64,000 nt of DNA from Nymphaea colorata (Eukaryota; Streptophyta; Magnoliopsida; Nymphaeales; Nymphaeaceae). A program made the translations under genes and the position numbers. The DNA lies in NCBI RefSeq assembly GCF_008831285.2, contig NC_045143.1, positions 14,595,151 through 14,659,150 of the forward strand, read 5' to 3'. A model generated the notes under the pieces. It worked only from the letters and a program-made list of their open reading frames with translations. It was not told the DNA's origin and ran no database searches. This document shows positions 23,671-35,701 of this stretch, one piece after another. How positions within the stretch are numbered: position 1 is the stretch's first letter; each line of letters starts with the position of its first letter.

Positions 23671-26475
23671 ATTTTTGTACATGAGTCTTACCAGTCAATA
23701 GAAAAATGTATGAGTTTTCATTTCATCATATTGGACTTACTGATATTTAATGCTCTAGATGACTTGAAATATCGTTCAATGGATCTTTTATATGTTGTTG
23801 TTTATTGGTCGTGTTGGAAGCACCATGATTGGTGTTCTTTGTACTGCAAAGAAAAAGGTAGTTGGGATGTTTATTGATGAAAGGTATACATTTTTATCCT
23901 ATTTGCAAGCTTCATAGTAATATTATTATTATTTTTTATTCAATGTTGTGCTGGTTATAAGTCTGTTTTCTTGTAGTGCCTTAATGTTTAGATAGTGATA
24001 TTTTTGAGATGCATATTAATTGAAAGTAGTACCTATCTAGTTTAGAAAATTTCCGTATAAAGAGATTTCAATGTTTAGGTAGGTGAGAAATACTATTATT
24101 TGTTTTGTCTTTTTAATTTCTTGTTATTTTTGACATTTCTAGAAATTAATCGGTAGGTTCTATTCAAGTTTTGAACTCGAGCTCACTTAATACCATTTTG
24201 ATGAAGTGTCGCTGGTATGTGAAATTATAAGAAAATATTTGTCAAGCCTAAACAAATACATAGATTAAAGCGACAGTCTTGAATTTTCAGCTCCAAAGAG
24301 TTTGCAACTTTGGCTGGACTACTACACTTGAATTGTGGCGGGTTAGTAAATAATTAACTTAGACATTTTCTAGCTAGCACTTGGTTAGTTATTATATGCA
24401 CGGTGCCTTCCTTCCATTTTTTCATGAGGTGTCTCCTTTATACATGGTCTGATGTGCATGATCATGAAAACTCCAAAGATCTCTTTAGTGGCTATTTGTT
24501 ATGCAAATTGACTGAAACCATGTTTGATTATCAAAGTAAAAAAAATGGTTACAAGATCTTATGCATTACAAATTTATCCAGAATATCTTTTTCATGAAAG
24601 TGATGAAACGACTTTTGCTTCTTCGGTAAGTATAGGTCGTATGACTTGTGATGATTAACTTTGATTGTAGACAAGTTTAATCTACTTACAAAATTAGGAG
24701 AAGGTTTGTAACTCCAAATTCAGTGTATCAAGCATCTAAATCAAGTGTAGATACTTCAAATCTGCACTACTTGATAGGCTGCGAATTTTCCAATGGCCGT
24801 AATACAATTTCGGATCCATGAAGATGGCATCTCAAAAATTGTCTTCCCTAATTTCTCCACTCATTTTGAGTACTCCAAAAATATATCCCTGTAAGGCGAG
24901 AAAAATGGTAGTCCCAAACTGCCATAACTCATATTTCACTTCTTTCTTCCCTAATAGGTTCAAGCTTAGACTAAGTCACAATCTTAATGTTGGATTGTCA
25001 AACTTATGTTTTTCATCTACGTTCTTATATAAATTGGTAAAAGTGTTGCTTCTCTGTTCACAAGCCAATCCTGCAAGTTCCTTAAAAGCAAGCTTCTGCC
25101 AGCATTATCTCTAATAGTCACTGTTTTCTATATGAGGAGCACTTTTGTTGTTTTTCATTTCAAGGACGTGAGATTAGGGACTTTTATCTGTTTGCACATT
25201 GTTCAAAATTGTTTACGTCTTTATCTATTGTCATTCCTTTTTAGTAATTCCACAATATCTTCTTACTAAACTATCCATAGAACTAGAGATGTCACCAGTT
25301 GAATAACAATAAGAAGAAGATTTACTATCCTAATATAACGTACAGTTTTTGGCAGAGGCATTGGACTGAGCTGTTTGTTTTTGCCATAGGATGATAGTGA
25401 TATCTTTCGAGGTTTCTTTGGATGGATCATCTTGATATGGTGTTAAATGGTTTACTTGTCATCAATTCAATGACCATGTCCTTGCTTTCTCCTCCCTTTT
25501 TGATAAGGTCACCTCTATAATCACATGAAACTTGAATAAGTTAATTAATGTTGTAACTTCTATCCTGCTGAGAGTCCAAGAAGTGTTCAGAGGTATTTTT
25601 CTAGGTTGTTCCCCTTGTTTCTCTTTTCTTTCAGCTGAGTATGAAAATTAGGTCTAATAAACCTCGGCTACAGTGGTGAATATGTAGTGGTTAACAAACA
25701 TGTTCTTCATGACTTGACCTAAATTGGCCTTTGGTCTCCTTCTCTAAAGAGCAAAACAATATGTGAAAATGTCTCTATTGAAAAAATCTAGAAGACTAGC
25801 TAATTTCAAATCAACTTACAAGTATGGTAGTTAAAGCACATTCAGACTCTCATTTATATTCTCCTATTTCCTCCTATTCAACCACTAGTTTGGAAGTTAA
25901 CTTTTGATGTTTTGTTTTTCCAGAACTGTTTGGGATATCAAACAAAGAAATTTAGTGGTCCTTACAATTGACCATGCATGCTACATAGATCAGAAAAGAG
26001 TCTGCGAACATTCATATTGACCAACCTAGTTTTGGAAAAGTTACTTCTTTATGTTTATGTGATTGGTCTAAGTAAGACCTCTTCATGTTCCAGTATCTTG
26101 ATTTATGCGTCAAGCACATTCACTTGTTGTATCCATTAGCTAGTCTCAGTTGTCGCAAAATTTAGAGGCTATTTTCACTTGCAGATTTAAATTATTGAGA
26201 AAATATCCCCAATTTTTGTTTTGCTAAACTAGTAAAAAAAACATAGCAATGAGAGTTGGCAAAGGTCAATTCAAGGTTTTGCTTGTCAATTCTGTTCTCC
26301 AAGGATATGCTTCTTGATTTTTCCTTCCTTATTGGTCGTCCCTTTGTGGGTCTACTAGGGTTTTGCTATTTCAATGCTTTAGCATGCCCAGTTGTAACTG
26401 TTTACTGTTTCTCCTAAATAAATCAGTGGTTTTTAGAATTATTAAAATTTCACCCACCTGTTTAGACCTATTTTT
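23671..26475. other. Long stretch with no established gene
   Basis: AT-rich. The only open frame worth mention is 24818-25114 (+, 98 codons, starting MKMASQKLSSLISP). It is rich in Ser and basic residues like a transit peptide, but no downstream exon or family could be recognised, so it is not called a gene. Confidence 0.45.
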
Positions 26476-26479
26476 TTAA

Positions 26480-26710
26480 TTAATGAACACTATATCAATG
26501 GCCAAATGCACTGGTTTTAATTAACTATATTGGTGTAAAAAAACATCAGTATAGATTGGCTATACTTGACAGCACAATTTCGCCGTAGAAAACTATAGCG
26601 GTGGCAGCAACAATGGTGATCACACTGGTGGAAAAACTGACCGTCATCAATCTATAGCAGTGACATTATGGGTGAAGATTCTCACCGGTGTAGACCTATT
26701 TCCTGTAGTG
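26480..26710. mobile_element. Possible CACTA (En/Spm) transposon end
   Basis: The right edge reads CCTATTTCCTGTAGTG (26695-26710), which is the inverse of a CACTACAGGAAAT-type CACTA terminus. Upstream are repeated subterminal-like words: ACTATAGCGGTG, TCTATAGCAGTG, CACTGGTGG and CACCGGTGTAG. The partner terminus was not found, and no transposase is present. It directly abuts the copia element. Confidence 0.4.
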
Positions 26711-26730
26711 AATCTTGACTTCAAGAGTGG

Positions 26731-27108
26731 TGACCTTACTCTAGGCAACGAAAGCTCTCTTGTTCATGGATGGTATGGATCTCACATAAGCTTAGTAGAA
26801 GATCACAAGTACTCAATCTAAGGAAAGAAGAATGAATAACAGTCAACCTGGTGATCAACAAATAAGAAAGGAACCATGCAGATCTAGGTGGATATGGAAC
26901 TAATAACCAATATCTCACTAATAATGTGAGTTGTTGAAATTCAAATTCAAAAGATACCTTTGTAACTGATCACTTATGCCCTCTATAAAAATATAATTGC
27001 TCATAGTGGGAAAACACAAATGCCAAATTATTTTTCATGAAATATATGTATATAGGATATTTCTGAATCACATTAGATGCTCTTTGTTCTTTTGCACATT
27101 GCCTTTCA
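26731..27108 (+). repeat. Left LTR of the copia element
   Basis: Aligns by eye with 30892-31293. Shared words in order include a GGATG block, TCAATCTAAGG, ACAGT(C/T)AACC, AATAAGAAAGG, ATAATGTGAGTTG, GAAATTCAAATTCA, TGCTCATAGTGG and ATTATTTTTCATGA. It ends in TTTCA immediately before the primer-binding site. The start (TGACC) is approximate. Confidence 0.78.
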
Positions 27109-27123
27109 TAGTATCAGAGTGGC
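27109..27123 (+). other. Primer-binding site, initiator tRNA-Met type
   Basis: TAGTATCAGAGTGGC directly after the left LTR resembles the TGGTATCAGAGC site used by plant copia elements for initiator tRNA-Met priming, with a few mismatches. Confidence 0.75.
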
Positions 27124-27254
27124 ATTGATTTGAAGGACTGAAGTAACCTGTGTTGCTTGTTGATTCTCTTTTGTTTGGATTGTCTTGTCATCATGTTCTC
27201 TAGCCAAAGGTTTTCATCAATCGCTAAGTACTCCTATCCTGCAACTATCAATGT

Positions 27255-27545
27255 TGAAAATTTTTGTGACTATTAAGCTCACAACAATAACTACATATTA
27301 TAGGAAAGTGAAATCCTTGGATTGATAGAAAGTCATGATCTCATGGGGTCTATCAATGGCCAATCATCATTGCCATCGTCCACCATTGACATAGTCACTA
27401 ATGGAACCACGAATTTGAGGCTTCACACTAGGTCATTAATTATTGAAGAAGTTCTTGCACGAGCGGTTGGGCTTCAAACTCCTCTCAAGTATGGAACACT
27501 CTCTCCATTGCCTTTTATAGAGAATCAAATGAGCTAAAATTTGTA
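27255..27545 (+). pseudogene. Copia gag (UBN2-like) remnant
   Basis: HNNNYI, then (after a one-base shift) WESEILGLIESHDLMGSING matches the 'NYxxWxxxxxxxIxxxxLxGxxxG' start of copia gag proteins. The frame stays open to 27537. Later gag parts are not cleanly readable. Confidence 0.7.
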
Positions 27546-28159
27546 ATTACATGAAAAACTCCAATTGTTCAAGAACCAAGAAAAAACTATCTCCAAGTAT
27601 ATGATAGGATATAAAGCTACATTGTAATGATCTTGCTGCCATTGGCATGCACATCAGCAATGAAGACAAGGTCTTCTAGCTTGTCAATGGATTGGAAAAA
27701 GGTTATGAAGTTTTATGACGACCATGCTAGAACTGCTGATTATCCTATCATACCTTGACATATAGATATGAAACTACGAGAAGTTTACATACTAATGATA
27801 AGATTTCTTTCCACAAAGTGTTTTATGTGCTGCATTCGGGTCAGTCAAGTAATCACCAATGATATCACACACAATAACAAAAAAAAAATAATGAGGCATT
27901 TTCAATTCCAAGAGTCAAGGTTTTACTCCATCCATGCAAAATTGTGACTAACAAGGCCCCTCTAACTCATCTGGTTCAATTAACAAAGACAAAGTTGTAT
28001 GTCAATCTATGGCTTATCCAATTGCACGCCATTTAAATGTCATTATCTTTTTAACCAAGATTATTTTCCAACAAATGAAGATTGGTGTGAGTTACTAAAA
28101 ATGTGACTAATAATCAGGGTAATCTCAAACACAATGTCAGATACAATGGAATAGATACT

Positions 28160-28430
28160 GTTATGGTTGAAGTGGCCGGCACATATCAATCACATATGTT
28201 GGAACCATCAACATTCTTCTTGGACATCAATCTCTTTCTCTTGAAAGTGTAACAGTAATTCCTCAAATCAAAAAGAATTTAATCTTTGTTAATCAACTTA
28301 CTTCTACTATGCCATATCTATTAAAGTTCACTTCTCTTCCTTATGTGATAAAGGACAAGGAGATACAACAGGTGATAGTGAACGACTGGAGACAAAGCGA
28401 TCTCTATGCACTTATCTAAGGGTCTAACAC
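28160..28430 (+). pseudogene. Copia protease / gag-pre-integrase remnant
   Basis: One frame reads ISITYVGTINILLGHQSLSL, then VTVIPQIKKNLIFVNQLTST, then FTSLPYVIKDKEIQQ and SDLYAL. This follows the copia pattern of a protease flap, 'VxxVPxxxxNLxSVxxLT', 'FxVKDxxT' and 'GLYxL'. The active-site Asp region is not identified. Confidence 0.72.
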
Positions 28431-28719
28431 TTGTCAATTTTTTTGATTCCATGCCTTCTTTTTTTATCAACATATATGTTACTCATGGGCCTATCCTCTT
28501 ATGGTGAAATCATAATTTTTTTTAGTAAATTCATGGAGTTCTATAAACTATTACAACACAGTTTGGAGACAAAATAAAAGTATTTTAAACTAACAAGGAG
28601 AGTGCAATAGCATTGACTTAGAAATTTATCTGAAACAGCAAACCATTATTCACTATAAAGTCTATCCTAAAACACTGAAGCAAAATGGGTTATAGAAAGA
28701 AAGCATAGGGGCAATTACC

Positions 28720-29075
28720 AACTTGGTTTGACATTATTATTTCACAATGTTCTGCATATGAGGCATTGGATTGAAGCTTGAACATGGCTTCTAAATCAGT
28801 TGCCATAAAAAATATTGGACATGAAAAGTCCTTTCTAGCTTTTGTTAAAACTACTTGACCACTCATGCTTAAGATCATTTGGGTGAGACAATAAACACAC
28901 AAATTCCAGCCCAAGTCCTTGTGATGCATATTTGTTGGTTGCACTGCTCCATAAAGGTTACCACTGCTTATATCCCTCCATCAAGAAGATATATGTCTTC
29001 CATCATGTAGTGTTTGATGAACAAATATTTCCATTTCAGCCAAGGTCAACTCCACCACATCCCACAAACCTAGAT
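28720..29075 (+). pseudogene. Copia integrase C-terminal remnant
   Basis: THKFQPKS, CIFVGC, then HKGYHCLYPSIKKIYVFHHV and VFDEQIFPF match the conserved 'xCxFLGYxxxxKGYxCxxxxxxxxxxSRHVxFDExxFPF' end of copia integrase. Frames change between pieces, and stops are present. The catalytic core upstream is too decayed to read. Confidence 0.8.
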
Positions 29076-29479
29076 TTAACCTCCTTCTTTTATCCTTTTT
29101 TATGGAACAACCATCCAACTCACACTATTTTCAGCAACCATATATTTTCAACTCCAAGAACTAGCCCAAGTGCACACATCTACCATTGGCATTCTCCAGC
29201 CATCCCCTATTGATATAGATTCTTTCATCCAAATACCCATTACCAACACCTCCACACCCACATCACTACCCATAACCAACACTGCCACACCTACCACCAC
29301 CCACAACTTCCTTCACCACCCATCATATGACAACACCAAACATCAAATACTTTCTCACTTCTCATTTACCTAGTAAAGCCAAAAATTATTTATTTCTCTA
29401 AAGCATCCTAGATGGAAGAAAACTATGCAAGCAACAATGGATACACTATATGCCAACAAAACATGGAAATAGGTGTCAC

Positions 29480-30045
29480 AGCAATCTCCCATGCATGTCA
29501 TTGGGAGTCATTGTGGTCTACATGATTAAGCTAAAAAGCAATGGGGAAGTTGAAAGATTGAATGTGCAATTTGTGGGTCGGGGATATAATCAGATGCAAG
29601 GCATTGATTTCCTTGAGACATTTTCACTAGTCATTAAGCCTGCAACAGTTCATCTTATTCTCTCCATTGACCTAACGTATGACTAGCCTCTTTGACAGTT
29701 TGACATTAAAATGTATTTCTTGATGGCTATTTAAATGAGCTTGCTTATATTGAGCAACCACCTAGTTTTAAAGACCAAAATATCCTAATAAGGTATATAT
29801 GCAAGCATCATTAGGCTCTCTACGCTCAGAAAAAAGCTCTACAGGCTTTGTATGATTGGTTCATTCAATTTTTACTTAGCAAAGGCTTTGTTGTAAGCAC
29901 GGTTGACTCTTGTCTGTTTGTTCATCATAAAAATGGTTTTACTACAACCTTATTACTCTATGTCAACGATATTTTTCTTTTAAAGAGTTACCACACATTT
30001 CTCTCAATGTTCTTGCATTGGGTTCACCAAGATTTGTTATGAAAA
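29480..30045 (+). pseudogene. Copia reverse transcriptase remnant
   Basis: IKLKSNGEVERLNVQFVGRG, then YNQMQGIDFLETFSLVIKPA and TVHLILSI correspond to the copia RT start. Further on, LYDWFIQFLLSKGFVVSTVD-like residues and SCLFVHHKNGFTTTLLLYVN-DIFL give the catalytic box, where the usual YVDD is YVND. Stops and frameshifts separate the segments (e.g. near 29685 and 29735), and the YVDD change alone would disable it. Confidence 0.88.
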
Positions 30046-30379
30046 ATCTCAGCAATTTACACTACGTCCATGGAACTCAAGTGAACAAATATCAACAAGG
30101 CTTTTGTTGAACCAACATTGATATGCCACCAACATTTTTCTTGAGATATGAAAACCAACAACTCCTATGGTCATTAGTATAAGTATGACAACTCTTCTGA
30201 AAACACTGTCTCGAATATTACAAGTTAGTATAGAATCATTGAGGCATTACAATACCTTACAATCACTTGACTCGATATCTCACATGCAGTGAACTACATG
30301 TACCAAATTATGCACAGTCCCACTATATAGTGCTATCCATTGGCTAAACATGTACTTTGGTATGTTTAATACATGCACG

Positions 30380-30770
30380 GTTAACTATGGAATGCAATTC
30401 TTTTAAAACTAAAACTACTACTCTTTGAGCTTATTTCGATGCCAGCTGGGCTGCCTCCCAAGAGACTTGCATTCTCCCATAAGGTATTGCACATTTCTCT
30501 TACCTGGCCGCATCTTTTGGAGTCCAAAGAAACAAACCTCTCGTGCATGGTCTTCTTGTAAAGCATAATATTGAGCTCTTGCTGCAGCAATGGTGGAATT
30601 CAAGTAGTTTACATTTTTTCTTAGGGATATTGGCATTTATCTTTCCAAAGCCCCCTGAGCTACTTTATGATAATCTATCTGCTCTCCATACAACTACCAA
30701 ACTAGCATATCACTCTTGCATGAAGCGTATTGAACTCGCCAACTCGGCTACCACTTTATCTAGGTAAAAG
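30380..30770 (+). pseudogene. Copia RNase H remnant
   Basis: Residues resembling the 'FSDADWAGCPDTRRST' region survive only in outline near 30430-30520. The later RDIGIYLSKAPELLYDNLSA, then LHTTTKLAYHSCMKRIEL, matches the copia RNase H end ('xxxPxxLxCDNxSAxxxxxNPxxHxRTKHIEx'). Confidence 0.82.
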
Positions 30771-30891
30771 TTACATTGGCATTTTTTTCACTAAATATTT
30801 TCCTACTTCTCACTAATTGGCTAACTTATTCGTGAAGCCACTGTCACGCCAATGCATGACCTATCTCACCTACAACCTCGGTTTGTGCCTG

Positions 30892-31293
30892 TGACCCAAC
30901 ACTCGATTGACGGTGGATGAAGAGTGTGAATCCTACACAGGTCAGAAGAAGTACACAAATTGTCAATCTAAGGCAACAAAATTGTAAGGAATGGACTACA
31001 GTTAACCCAATAATCTTCAATAAGAAAGGGACCCATGCTAATTGCAAGCGGTCATGGAAATAATATTAAAATAATAATGAATATATATCTCGATAATAAT
31101 GTGAGTTGGCGAAATTCAAATTCAGCAGATGCATTTGTAATTGATCTCTCATGCCTTATAGAAAAGTATTAGTGCTCATAGTGGAAACTCAACGAATGCC
31201 AGATTATTTTTCATGAGATCTATGGATGTAGGATACTTCTAAACCACATCAGAAACACTCTTTTTTTCCCCTACTTATTGCATTTTTACTTCA
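30892..31293 (+). repeat. Right LTR of the copia element
   Basis: Counterpart of 26731-27108, diverged by many substitutions and indels, which implies an old insertion. It ends in ACTTCA at 31293. No matching 5-bp target duplication was seen next to the proposed edges. Confidence 0.75.
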
Positions 31294-31805
31294 TAATGAT
31301 GCTTGTATTGCATCCCTACTTGGGGAAGTATGTATGTTTGCCATTTAATTTGTTGACATATGAATAGACCTGTGTTGTTTATTCTACTTATACAATTGTG
31401 TATTTATTAGTCTAGCAGGAAAGAATTGACATTGGACATTGAAGAGCTGAAGATGAAGAATGCTGGTTCAGAATAAACACCAACAAGAGGTAGAGTTTCA
31501 AGTTTCAACTTTCGCATTGTTGTAACTAGCTTGTGTAACGTTCTCCAAAACACACAATTCGATCGTATGATTTGTTTTTATAATTGTCTACTTAAAATTT
31601 ATTGATTACCTTAGTAAAAATAACTAAATGACAAACTTCAATGTCGTTGTTATTTGTTTTAAATGCATGAATTAAATCTTCACATATTTGTTAACAGCAG
31701 ATTTGTATATGGAGGAGGTTAATGGTACGCGGAAAACCTGAGGGTTAGTAATTGTGTCCGGACGTGGAACAAACAATTTTGCTCTGCTATCCAGTTCTCT
31801 CCGCC
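31294..31805 (+). promoter_or_regulatory. Promoter and 5' leader region of the FAP1-type gene
   Basis: The only space between the copia LTR and the start codon. No clear TATA box at the expected distance was identified. The segment from ~31700 to the ATG is less AT-rich (GTGTCCGGACGTGG, CTCTCCGCC before ATG). An upstream in-frame ATG at 31752 would add 18 residues that do not look like part of the family. Confidence 0.4.
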
Positions 31806-34346
31806 ATGGTTTCCCTCCGCTTCCCTTTCTCCTTCCATGGGCCGAACAAACTCTTCACCCGTTCCGGCTCTTCCTCTTCTTATCCATCCCCTTCCCTTGC
31901 CTTCTCCGTTGGCGTTGTCTTCGGGCTGGGCGCGGGCCTCGCCATCTCAACCACAGCCGGTCGGCTAGGCGACCACCTTCTGCCGATCCGTAATCTCTTC
32001 GATGCAAGCAGTCGGCAGCTCTCCCCATTGTGGGGTTCCTTGTCTTTGACGACCGGAATCGCCAATTTGGAGAACTCCGTGGTAGATTCTCGCACTGGGG
32101 CAGAGTTTCCTCCGGTCTTGGACGGCTCCCGGAAGCTCCTGGGGATTGGACTGCGAAGGAAAAACATCATAGGGATCAAAAACATCAATGTGTACGCTTT
32201 TGGTGAGTGTATTTTTCCCCCAAGGTTGTTTGTCTTCCATGTTGCTCTTGTCATTGTGGAATATGCGCACAATTCAGATTTACTGGATCATTTTGCAGCG
32301 ACAAATGTGCAAACTATCGTAGTGAAATATCTTTCTATGTGGTTAAAACTCAGAATGAGAATAAATTGGAACGATGAAGGATGTTATCGGACTGGTTGTA
32401 CGCGAGATGATCGGATATTCTCGGCATCATTTTTTCTTCTGCTTATAGAGCATGTGTTGAGTCGATGTGCAGAGACTGGTTTCCTAAAATGACCGTTTTA
32501 TTTGAAAAGCTGCTTTATATCTGAAATCTGTGGCCTCTACATTCTGCTAAAGCTGCTTCATATTTTATTACAATAATGGTCTATTGCCTGACTATTAAGC
32601 AAGAAATCTGTACCTTAAGATTCAAAAAAATAGGTGTTTGCTTTAATCTACTATATTCGTCTAGTTGATTCGAGTCAGTTCCCCACTTTGTAGGTGTTTA
32701 CGTTGATGATAGCTCAATAAAGCAAGTGCTTTCTGAGAAATATGGGTCTACGCAATCCTCAGAACTGGAAGGAAAAGAACGGCTCTGTACAGATGTTTTG
32801 GAGAATGATTTGTGTGTGACGGTTAGACTTAGTATAGTGTATGGCAGACTCAGCATACGTTCTGTCAGAAATGCATTCGAAGAATCAGTTGGTAACAGGC
32901 TTCGCAAATTTAGTGGGGATGAAAATCGTGAGCTGCTTCAGCGGTAGCTTTCTTCTTTCTCATACCTTCCAGTTTTGCTGCTCTATTAAACCTGCCTGTC
33001 ACTGAGTTTTAAGATACTGTTGGGATGTAATTTCAAGAGCATTGCATTAGTTTTTGCAAATGTGGAATATGTATCATATAAAACATTCGATCTGTAATAT
33101 CTGATGGGGGTTTGGTTCTTAATTCTGCCTGCATTGTTTGCAACATGTCAGACACAGCGAATAATACATTTGTTTTACATAAAGTTTTACAATCTGAAAA
33201 ATGCAAGTAAACATGAGAACCATATTCTTACGCATAGTTGGTTGGTCTTTTTATGTAATCTTTCATAATGCTTTGCTAGGATGGATAAGAACTATAATAC
33301 CTATATGTTCTTTGCATTTTGTCTAAGATAGGCTACTGGCCCCATTCTCACAATTTGTTCCTCCCACGGTATGATACCATGAACATTGTGTGATTTTCTC
33401 TGTAAGAAATTATGGGTGCCCGAAATAGATTAGTTCTTTCTAAAATCCTTTGTAAGACATGTCGCACTTGTAGTTCTTTTTCCCTTTTCTGTGGGGAAGG
33501 TATGGATTAGTGGCAACTAGAGGAAAATGGACACCTGTTTGGAATTATATGTAGATCTTAATTATATGGATTATATGTAGGTTTTAGTGATCTTGATGAC
33601 ATGTTATTGGTGCAGTAATTTCTACCAAATCATGCACATAACTATATGCAATAGTTTGTGTTTGCTTTTGAGTCTTAAGCTTATTGTTTTGGAAATCTGT
33701 GGGGAATAACATCCCAAAATTTCCTATTTGCTGCAGATTCACCTCACAGTTTAAGGATGAATTAAAATTATCTCGTGGAACTATCATTGATCTTTCAAGA
33801 GAAAAGGGACATGTTCTTCGAACAAAAGGTAAGGGGTTTATTATGGAGGTTATTTGTGTGTGTGTGTGTGTGTGTTGATTTTGGGGGCGGGGGGGTGGAT
33901 GGTTGGGGGGGACTTTATTTTTATGTGATTTTATCTCTCTTTGCATTCATTATCTAAAATTTGCTAGTTTTACTACATTTTGGCTGTAAACTGATTGTGC
34001 ATGCCATTGATCTTTGTCAATTGTATTCTGTGGTTCTGCATTTTTGCTGAATTTGCTGAAGTTTACCTTCTGTTTTCATTGATAGTAAAAGCAGAGCTGC
34101 TCTTGTATTCTTCATTTTTTTATAACTAATCATCTTATCATGGACTTCTGGTTACACAATATACTGAAATTCTTCACTGCTTTCTCATGAACCAATTGGG
34201 CTGCAGTTGATGGCAAGGAGGTGGGCTGCATTCAGAGCCAACTTTTGTGTCGTTCTATTTTTGATCTTTACATTGGGGAAGATCCCTTCGATAAACAGGC
34301 CAAGGATGATATCCAACGGAGTTTGGCATCTCTCCTCGAGGGGTAG
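31806..34346 (+). CDS. FAP1: Plastid fatty-acid-binding protein of the chalcone-isomerase fold (FAP1 type), 4 exons
   Basis: Exons 31806-32202, 32694-32943, 33737-33828 and 34207-34346 join in frame across GT-AG introns to give 292 residues. The protein begins MVSLRFPFSF, as Arabidopsis FAP1 does as I remember it, then has a Ser/Ala-rich transit-like region and the fold: LLGIGLRRKNIIGIKNINVY-AFGVYVDD, VTVRLSIVYGRLSIRSVRNA, FEESVGNRLRKF, FTSQFKDELKL, and LLCRSIFDLYIGEDPFD near the end. The family lies in the plastid stroma, binds fatty acids and affects fatty-acid metabolism; it is not a true flavonoid isomerase. The conserved Arg and Tyr in VRLSIVYG fit carboxylate binding in FAPs (known of the family; not tested here). 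Residue 19 of the long open frame from 31752 is the chosen Met, because the homologous N-terminus starts there. No disruption was seen. Assignment to FAP1 rather than FAP2/FAP3 rests on the N-terminus and length. Confidence 0.93.
33858..33876 (+). repeat. (GT)n run in intron 3 of the FAP1-type gene
   Basis: Short TG dinucleotide run followed by a G-rich stretch (GGGGGCGGGGGGGTGG). It lies ~30 bp after the exon 3 donor. Confidence 0.9.
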
Positions 34347-35110
34347 ATGGAAAAGATTATCAATATGATGGTATGTTCTGTTCGTCATTCTAATTTTTGT
34401 CATTTGCTTTGCAATAACTCGGAAAGCTGCTTTTTCTTCTGAAAAATGTTAATTATTAATAATTTAATAGTATGTTTTTGTAGTCTACAATGTCATGTTT
34501 TCTGTTTCAAAGAATGCAACTAGAAAGTTGATCTATAGACTTTTAATACTCTGATCACATCTACACATCAAATTGCACCGAAGCATCTTGGATTGTGAGA
34601 TCCCAGCTGCGTGGATAGTCATTTGCAACAAATATATACCGCAAATTATAAATTGTATGACCTGGAAAGAAGACTGTGAGCTGAGGCAGCATTGCCATGA
34701 AATGTATTCCTAGTCTTGTACGAACTTTTACCCTTCAAACATTTATTTGTTAGATGCAAGTTCAGTTCTTGTTTCCTTTATAAGATCAAATTCAGTACCT
34801 ATATCTTTTCCATTTATCTAGAGTTATTACCAAAGAAGTACCTTTCTTATGATTCATTTTCTTACTTCAAAATATGAATAATACCAATATTTTTTATGTA
34901 TTCTCCAGTCACAGAAATGAATACAATGTAGATTGTAGATTGCCCTCGTCTTATTTGTTTTCTAAATAATGGATCCAGATTAAGCGTCACCTGCTTGGGT
35001 CAAAGTTTTATTTAATATAAACTATGAACAAATCTAGTATATCTTAAAAACATTTTATTTTGGTGTAGCCATGTCCATGTCAATTTTCTGTGTGTGCATG
35101 AGTGACATGA
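34347..35110 (+). other. 3' flank of the FAP1-type gene
   Basis: Follows the stop codon. ATGATG then GTATGTTCTG near 34370 could be a donor for an intron in the 3' UTR. No definite polyadenylation signal could be assigned, and no other gene was seen. Confidence 0.4.
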
Positions 35111-35114
35111 ATGT

Positions 35115-35126
35115 GTGTGTGTGTCT

Positions 35127-35162
<36 letters not shown>
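35115..35162. repeat. Compound (TG)n ... (TA)n microsatellite
   Basis: GTGTGTGTGT, a short CTATACATACA link, then ~26 bp of TA. Confidence 0.93.
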
Positions 35163-35163
<1 letters not shown>

Positions 35164-35662
35164 GCTCCCATCAGGCCTATACCCTGGTGTAAGAAGTGTG
35201 ATGTTTTTTATTAAAATGACATTAAAAAAATACATGGCCCGGCAGGTGTCATGTATTTCTGAGACAAATTAAAATCATGTATTTCTGAGACAAATTAAAA
35301 AAAACCAACAGCATTACTGCACCATTAAGTTGAGGATGAAAATTTTAAATTGTCTGTACTAAAAAATAATTAGTAAAAAAAAATGTAAGATTAAGTTAAA
35401 GCATGATTTTGTCTCTGACCTAAATGCCTTATCTTTTTTGACGTCCTGGCTTCTATAAACAAGTGATAACATACAAATAAGGTAAATACAGGTTTTAAAA
35501 TCTAATATATGTTCATTCCTTTATCAAGGTAAAGCAATCATTTGTGAAAAATATTTTAAATGCCTGTTTATGTATGCATAACTATTAATATTTACCTAAT
35601 TTAAACAAAAAACATTATTACTTCTATAACGTGAAGTTGAAATTAAAAAAGGTGAAACTCTT
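35163..35662. other. No gene recognised
   Basis: AT-rich. Contains a small direct repeat of CATGTATTTCTGAGACAAATT near 35249 and 35276. Confidence 0.6.

Positions 35663-35699
<37 letters not shown>
35663..35699. repeat. (TA)n microsatellite
   Basis: ~35 bp of AT dinucleotides. Confidence 0.95.

Positions 35700-35701
<2 letters not shown>

Larger units (their letters stand above)
26731..31293 (+). mobile_element. Degenerate Ty1/copia LTR retrotransposon
   Basis: It has two diverged direct LTRs, a primer-binding site directly after the left LTR, and remnants of gag, protease, integrase, reverse transcriptase and RNase H in copia order. All coding parts carry stops and frameshifts. Total length is ~4.56 kb, close to that of small intact copia elements, so the decay is by point mutation and small indels rather than large loss. 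Edges are approximate, and no target duplication could be confirmed. The right LTR ends ~510 bp before the start codon of the FAP1-type gene. Confidence 0.87.

Noticed and set aside
24818-25114. 98-codon frame with transit-peptide-like composition
   Set aside because: No downstream exon, family match or promoter feature; composition alone is not enough.
31880-32272. 130- and 101-codon minus-strand frames
   Set aside because: Antisense to exon 1 of the well-supported FAP1-type gene.
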